A stretch of 64,000 nt of DNA from Chitinophaga pollutisoli (GTDB lineage Bacteria; Bacteroidota; Bacteroidia; Chitinophagales; Chitinophagaceae): the NCBI RefSeq assembly GCF_038396755.1, contig NZ_CP149822.1, positions 2,356,001-2,420,000 on the forward strand. Direction: 5' to 3'. Positions 59,630-64,000 of the stretch are shown here, one piece after another. The translations under genes were made by a program, and so were the position numbers. The notes under the pieces were generated by a model, which saw only the letters and a list, made by a program, of their open reading frames with translations, did no database searches and was not told the origin of the DNA. The number at the start of each line of letters is the position of its first letter. The first letter of the stretch is position 1.

Positions 59630-61711
59630 TCAGCTGATGCCGCTGCCCGGCGCCACGGGCGCATCGGGATTCACGAACACGAGCTTGCCATTGTCTTCCG
59701 CCATGAGGATCATACCCTGGCTTTCGATGCCGCGCATTTTGCGGGGCGCCAGGTTGGCCACCAGCGTCACCTGCTTGCCGATAATGGCCTCCGGTGCGTA
59801 GTGCTCCGCGATCCCCGACACCACGGTCCGCTGTTCGCTACCGAGATCCACAGTGAGTTTCAACAGTTTATCCGCTTTCGGCACCTTTTCCGCATGGGTA
59901 ATGGTGCCGGCGCGCAGGTCAAGTTTCGCGAAATCGTCGTATTGGATTTCCGCCTTCGCCGGCTTCGCTTCCGCAACGGGCGCCGCGGCGGGCGCTGCAG
60001 CGGCGGCGCTTTTCTTCAAACCGGCGTGGAGTTTTTCTACCTGAGCGGCCACCTGCTCGTCTTCGATCTTCTTGAACAGCAGTTCAGGCGCGCGTAAGGA
60101 ATAACCTACGCTCACGAGCTTCATGCTGCCGGCGTTTTCCCATTCCAGCATCCGGTCTACCACCTTGAGCATGTGGCAGATTTTCTGCGCGGTAAACGGC
60201 AGGAAAGGATTGAGGAAGATGGCCAGGTTGGCGGTCAGCTGCAGGCAAACGTGCAGGCAGTTATCGATCTTCTCCTGGTTCTCCGCCTGCAATTCCGGCG
60301 TTTTGGCCAGGATCCAGGGTTGTTTTTCCTGGAGGTAACGGTTGCCTTCGCGGGCTACGTTCATCACTTCTGCCAGCGCGTCGCGGAAACGGTAGTTTTC
60401 CAGGTTCTCGGCGATTTTCAGTTTCGCGTCCTGCAGCGCCTGGTAAATGGCGTCGTCCGCCGCATCTTTCACGGATGCGTGCATGGGCGGCACCTTTCCG
60501 CCGCAGAGCTTGTGCATGAGCACCATCGTGCGGTTCACGAAGTTGCCGAGGTTAGCCACCAGCTCGTTGTTATTCCGGTCCTGGAAATCTTTCCAGGTGA
60601 AGTCGTTGTCTTTCGTTTCAGGCGCCGTGGAGCAAAGTACGTAGCGGAGCACGTCCTGCTGGTCGGGGAAATCCCTGATATAATCGTGTACCCACACGGC
60701 CCAGTTGCGGGAAGTGGATACCTTTTCGCCTTCGATGTTGAGGAATTCGTTCGCCGGTACGTTGTCGGGAACAATGAAACCGCCGTGGCCTTTCAGCATC
60801 GCCGGGAAGATGATGCAGTGGAACACGATATTGTCTTTCCCGATGAAATGCACCAGGCGCGTATCTTCCTTGCACCAGTAATCGGCCCAGTTTTCGGTGA
60901 GCTCCTTTGTGGCGGAGATATACCCGATCGGCGCGTCAAACCATACATACAGCACTTTCCCTTCCGCGTCCGGCAGCGGCACTTTAATGCCCCAGTTGCT
61001 GTCGCGGGTCATGGCGCGGCTTTGCAGCCCGTTGTCAAGCCAGCTTTTGCATTGGCCGAACACGTTATTTTTCCATTCCTTGTGGTCTTCGAGGATCCAT
61101 TGTTTCAGCCAGGGTTCGTATTGCTGGAGAGGCATGTACCAGTGCTTCGTTTTGCGCTTCACCGGCACCGCGTCGCTGAGGGCGGAACGGGGGTTGATGA
61201 GCTCGTCGGGACTGAGGGAACTGCCACAACGCTCGCACTGGTCGCCATAAGCGCGGTCGTTCCCGCATTTGGGGCAGGTGCCGATGATGTAGCGGTCGGC
61301 CAGGAACACCTGTTTGATCTCGTCGAAATATTGTTCAGACTCCCGTTCTTCGAACAGTCCTTTATCATACATCACTTTGAAGAACGCCGCGGCGGTTTCG
61401 TGATGGACCTGGCGGGAGGTGCGGGAAAATATATCGAAAGAAATGCCCATCGCCGCGAAGCTGTCGCGGATGACGGCGTAGTATTTGTCGACGATGTCCT
61501 GCGGGCTCACATTCTCCTGCATGGCCTTGATGGTGATGGGTACTCCATGTTCATCGGTTCCGCAGACGAATTTGACGTCCATTTTCCTGGCTCTGAGATA
61601 CCGCACATAAATATCGGACGGCAGATAGCAGCCGGCCAGGTGCCCGATATGCACCGGTCCGTTGGCATAGGGTAAAGCCGCCGTCACCAGGTATCTGTTA
61701 AATTTTTCCAT
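59630..61711 (-). CDS. metG: Methionyl-tRNA synthetase with C-terminal tRNA-binding domain
   Basis: A 693-residue class I aminoacyl-tRNA synthetase charging tRNA-Met. I start at the ATG of [15 protein letters not shown]; the frame upstream is non-coding. The HIGH motif is in [10 protein letters not shown], the zinc-knuckle has [18 protein letters not shown], and the KMSKS equivalent reads [11 protein letters not shown] helical anticodon-binding domain follows. An alanine-rich linker near 570-590 leads to the EMAP/Trbp111-like tRNA-binding domain ([20 protein letters not shown]). Complete. Divergent from the S66 peptidase gene. Confidence 0.98.
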   Translation of the reverse strand: MEKFNRYLVTAALPYANGPVHIGHLAGCYLPSDIYVRYLRARKMDVKFVCGTDEHGVPITIKAMQENVSPQDIVDKYYAVIRDSFAAMGISFDIFSRTSRQVHHETAAAFFKVMYDKGLFEERESEQYFDEIKQVFLADRYIIGTCPKCGNDRAYGDQCERCGSSLSPDELINPRSALSDAVPVKRKTKHWYMPLQQYEPWLKQWILEDHKEWKNNVFGQCKSWLDNGLQSRAMTRDSNWGIKVPLPDAEGKVLYVWFDAPIGYISATKELTENWADYWCKEDTRLVHFIGKDNIVFHCIIFPAMLKGHGGFIVPDNVPANEFLNIEGEKVSTSRNWAVWVHDYIRDFPDQQDVLRYVLCSTAPETKDNDFTWKDFQDRNNNELVANLGNFVNRTMVLMHKLCGGKVPPMHASVKDAADDAIYQALQDAKLKIAENLENYRFRDALAEVMNVAREGNRYLQEKQPWILAKTPELQAENQEKIDNCLHVCLQLTANLAIFLNPFLPFTAQKICHMLKVVDRMLEWENAGSMKLVSVGYSLRAPELLFKKIEDEQVAAQVEKLHAGLKKSAAAAAPAAAPVAEAKPAKAEIQYDDFAKLDLRAGTITHAEKVPKADKLLKLTVDLGSEQRTVVSGIAEHYAPEAIIGKQVTLVANLAPRKMRGIESQGMILMAEDNGKLVFVNPDAPVAPGSGIS

Positions 61712-61820
61712 TAGCGTATTCTCCGTTAAAAAATTGAAAATAACACTTACTTTGGTCACCCGAAGCAGGTTATTTGTGATTTTATTACTAATCTGCAAAG
61801 GTAAACTAAAGCGCTGACGA

Positions 61821-62732
61821 ATGATCAAAATTCCGCCATATCTGAAAAAAGGCGACCTCATAGGCATTATGTGTCCCAGCAGCAAAATGGAGCTCCAGGC
61901 AGCCGAGTTTGCGGCAGATGTACTGCGCTCCTGGGGGTACCGGGTACACTTAGGCATTACGGTGGGCACCAGCTTCCATAATTTCTCCGCCCCGGACGAG
62001 CTCCGGCTCGAAGAGCTGCAGGATATGATGGACGATCCGGAGATCAAGGCGATCCTATTTGGCCGCGGCGGCTACGGCATGGTGTGCATCCTCGACCGGA
62101 TCAATTTCACCCGCTTCCGCCGCTTCCCCAAATGGCTTTGCGGCTACAGCGACATCACCGTTCTCCACACCCATCTTCAATCCACCTTCAAAATACCCAG
62201 TATCCATAGCCTCATGTGCAGCGGCATCACGCCGGCCACAAAGGATAACGCCTACGTTTCCAGCCTGAAAGACGCACTTTCGGGCAAGCGCAGCCGTTAT
62301 GCGGCCGACGCCCACGACATGAACCGCCCCGGCAAGGCCACCGGCGCCCTCACCGGCGGCAACCTCACGCTCCTTTCCAACGTTTCCGGCACCGTTTCCC
62401 AGCCAAACACCAAAGGAAAGATTCTCATCCTGGAAGACATCGGCGAATACCGTTACAACGTAGACCGCATGATGTACAACCTCAAACGCGCCGGCTGGCT
62501 CGATCAGCTGGCAGGGCTCGTGGTCGGCTCCTTCGCCGATCCCCGCGAAACGGAAACCCAGTTCGGGCAAACCGAGTTCGAAATCATCCGGAACATGGTG
62601 GCGGAATACGGATATCCCGTGTGCTACAACTTCCCCGTCGGGCACCAGGACGAGAACTTCGCGCTCAAAATGGGCATTCCCCACGAGCTGAAAGTGACGC
62701 CCCGCGGCGTTTCGCTGACAGAAGTGCGATAG
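61821..62732 (+). CDS. Muramoyltetrapeptide (LD-) carboxypeptidase, S66 family
   Basis: A 303-residue cytoplasmic peptidase that releases the terminal D-Ala from murein tetrapeptides during peptidoglycan recycling. It shows the N-terminal [34 protein letters not shown], and the nucleophile serine in [12 protein letters not shown] glutamate in [17 protein letters not shown] follows, and the active-site histidine is in [13 protein letters not shown] near the end. No signal peptide. Starts 109 nt from metG on the other strand. Confidence 0.93.
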   Translation: MIKIPPYLKKGDLIGIMCPSSKMELQAAEFAADVLRSWGYRVHLGITVGTSFHNFSAPDELRLEELQDMMDDPEIKAILFGRGGYGMVCILDRINFTRFRRFPKWLCGYSDITVLHTHLQSTFKIPSIHSLMCSGITPATKDNAYVSSLKDALSGKRSRYAADAHDMNRPGKATGALTGGNLTLLSNVSGTVSQPNTKGKILILEDIGEYRYNVDRMMYNLKRAGWLDQLAGLVVGSFADPRETETQFGQTEFEIIRNMVAEYGYPVCYNFPVGHQDENFALKMGIPHELKVTPRGVSLTEVR

Positions 62733-62748
62733 GAAAGCAGTTCAGCCC

Positions 62749-63567
62749 TTACAGTTGCAGGACGGAATCGAGTTTTTGGTGGAAAATGGGATAATCGTTC
62801 AGGTTATTGTGTTCCCCGCCCTCGATGGTAAACAACGTATCCCCTTTTTTGAACAAGGATGTGAGCTTTTCGCCGGATGCGTAAGGCACGGTATCGTCAT
62901 CCGTACCATGGAACATCACCACCGGTGCCGCCACTTTGGGCAGGAATTCGTTGGTAGGCAGCCTGAAATTGAGCATGAGGCTGTAGGGGTAGATGGGCGC
63001 GGCTTCGGACGCCACGTCGCCGATGTTGTAATAAGGCGTTTCGAGGATGAGGCGGCGGCAATCGCGGACAGACGCCAGCTGGGTGGCGATCCCCGTGCCG
63101 AGGGATTTCCCGTAAATCACGATCTGGTGCGGCGCGAAACGGGTCCGGGCCACTTTGTACATGAGGAGCGCGTCTTCATACAACGCTTCTTCCGTTAATC
63201 TTCCCGTACTTTTCCCGAACTCCCGGTAATCCATGATCAGCACATCATACCCGTTCTTCGTGAAACCGGGCATATACTTCGCATACCGGTTGATATTCGC
63301 GGAATTCCCGTGGAAGTACAGCACCATCCCCCGCGGCTTCTCCGCATTGAACAATACCGCGCTCAGCTTCACTTTCTTATTTACCGGAATGAGCATCTCC
63401 TGGAAAGGCACGTCGAATTTATACTGGTAATTGGCCGGGAGCACTTCCGGGTGGAACAGTAGCCGGTCCTGGATGAAATACAGCACCACGCCCGCCACGA
63501 GGTACACGGCGATGGCCCAGAGGGCGATCTTTTTCAGATATCTGCGTAATGTCGGCGGCTCTTGCAT
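62749..63567 (-). CDS. Membrane-anchored alpha/beta hydrolase
   Basis: A 272-residue serine hydrolase with an N-terminal transmembrane anchor (about 13-31, IALWAIAVYLVAGVVLYFI) and an alpha/beta hydrolase core facing the periplasm. The oxyanion loop is YFHGNSANINRY, the nucleophile serine in VIYGKSLGTGIA, the aspartate in FHGTDDDTVPY and the histidine in EGGEHNNLNDYP. These residues give a full catalytic triad; the substrate is not predictable. The remains of a paralogue lie directly upstream. Confidence 0.9.
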   Translation of the reverse strand: MQEPPTLRRYLKKIALWAIAVYLVAGVVLYFIQDRLLFHPEVLPANYQYKFDVPFQEMLIPVNKKVKLSAVLFNAEKPRGMVLYFHGNSANINRYAKYMPGFTKNGYDVLIMDYREFGKSTGRLTEEALYEDALLMYKVARTRFAPHQIVIYGKSLGTGIATQLASVRDCRRLILETPYYNIGDVASEAAPIYPYSLMLNFRLPTNEFLPKVAAPVVMFHGTDDDTVPYASGEKLTSLFKKGDTLFTIEGGEHNNLNDYPIFHQKLDSVLQL

Positions 63568-63580
63568 ATTGTTTCAGGAT

Positions 63581-63788
63581 TTATACCTGCAGGATATCGC
63601 GGATGAACGTATGGTATTCCGGGAAAGACGGGAGATTGTCATGCCCGCCGCCCAGGATGCGGATCAGCGTGACCTTATCGGGATTCAGGTCGCGGAGGCT
63701 CTCGCTGTGGCGGATAGGGATCAGCCAGACTTTCGTACCAACCATACAGGACCGGGGTATTGGGTAAAAACGGGTCAGTCTTCCACAT
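63581..63788 (-). pseudogene. Truncated alpha/beta hydrolase remnant
   Basis: The frame ending at 63581 reads VWLIPIRHSESLRDLNPDKV, then a GGGHDNLPSFPEYHTFIRDI tail, the C-terminal end of an alpha/beta hydrolase with its active-site histidine. It resembles the tail of the neighbouring complete gene. A second frame upstream (TDPFLPNTPVLY) continues it after a one-base shift near 63747. The N-terminal two thirds, including the nucleophile, are missing, so this is the stump of a tandem copy. It overlaps the stop of the gene upstream. Confidence 0.65.
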
Positions 63789-64000
63789 CCGGCACGATCT
63801 CCAGGCCGTAGTCGTCGGCGGAGAGGAGCCCCTGTTCTTTCACGCCCTGGATTTTAGCCGCGTCGGAATGAAGGTCTTGTACGTCGAACTGGTGATGCAG
63901 GTAATTAAAGGTATGCAATTTCCCTGCAAGACCGGGTACGCCCGCGAGGTATTTGATGATTTCGTTCACCATCAGCAGGGCGGTGGCGCCGTGCGTGGCG
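63775..64000 (-). CDS. C-terminal part of a possible ThiF/MoeB-like (E1-like) protein
   Basis: Only the last ~75 codons are inside the window. They read ATALLMVNEIIKYLAGVPGL, then AGKLHTFNYLHHQFDVQDLH, a pattern like the tail of ThiF/MoeB/HesA adenylyltransferases after the crossover loop. No catalytic residues are visible, so the call is tentative. The TGA at 63775 overlaps the start of the hydrolase remnant. Confidence 0.4.
   Translation of the reverse strand, partial: ATHGATALLMVNEIIKYLAGVPGLAGKLHTFNYLHHQFDVQDLHSDAAKIQGVKEQGLLSADDYGLEIVPDVED

Noticed and set aside
60173..61675. 500-codon frame antisense to metG
   Set aside because: Shadow of a conserved housekeeping gene.

Overview
The window reads as a chromosomal segment of a Bacteroidota bacterium, most likely Chitinophagaceae and close to Chitinophaga. 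Reasons: two sigma/FecR/SusC sets, a SusC/SusD carbohydrate locus, a proline-rich TonB with ExbB and two ExbD, TAnnTTTG-type promoter boxes instead of clear Shine-Dalgarno sites, and many lipoproteins and secreted glycoside hydrolases. No rRNA, tRNA, CRISPR array, integrase or complete insertion sequence was seen.

Layout. 1-5041 (minus): ECF sigma factor (apparently frameshifted), FecR anti-sigma and a SusC receptor cut by the window edge. 5114-10000: Prc-type protease, YggS, a thioredoxin-like protein and a divergent MocR regulator, with remnants of lost genes. 10052-10207 is the stump of a sulfatase. 10394-16641: tripartite RND efflux operon with a small secreted protein in front. 16859-23594: beta-helix protein, small proteins, and a MarR / FAS1 lipoprotein / TonB-dependent receptor group. 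23839-35611 (minus): a polysaccharide utilisation locus with GH88 unsaturated uronyl hydrolase, ECF sigma, FecR, SusC, SusD, a BNR_4 lyase-like protein and a secreted beta-propeller protein. The lyase plus GH88 pair points to a uronic-acid-containing polysaccharide.

35744-38073 is the most unusual part: a three-gene HipBST-like toxin-antitoxin module (HTH protein, split HipA N-domain, HipT kinase with an SIS motif), more AT-rich than its surroundings and flanked by direct repeats of about 135 bp. One repeat is the 3' end plus terminator of mnmE, a gene end known elsewhere as an island integration site.

38056-42661: mnmE, then the TonB/ExbD/ExbD/ExbB energy-transduction operon. 43242-45812: secreted zinc metalloprotease. 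45925-46175: two tandem structured repeats built of 11-nt words. 46289-52900: HPP membrane protein, LacI regulator, outer-membrane protein, GH29 fucosidase and GH2 beta-mannosidase (glycan trimming). 52980-64000: housekeeping and lipid genes (lpxB, surE, ABC transporter, HCDH/enoyl-CoA hydratase fusion, metG, S66 carboxypeptidase, alpha/beta hydrolase), ending in a partial E1-like protein.

Four places (sigma factor, two in the propeller gene, the lyase/propeller junction) look like single missing bases in homopolymers. This suggests either consensus errors in the source assembly or real gene decay.
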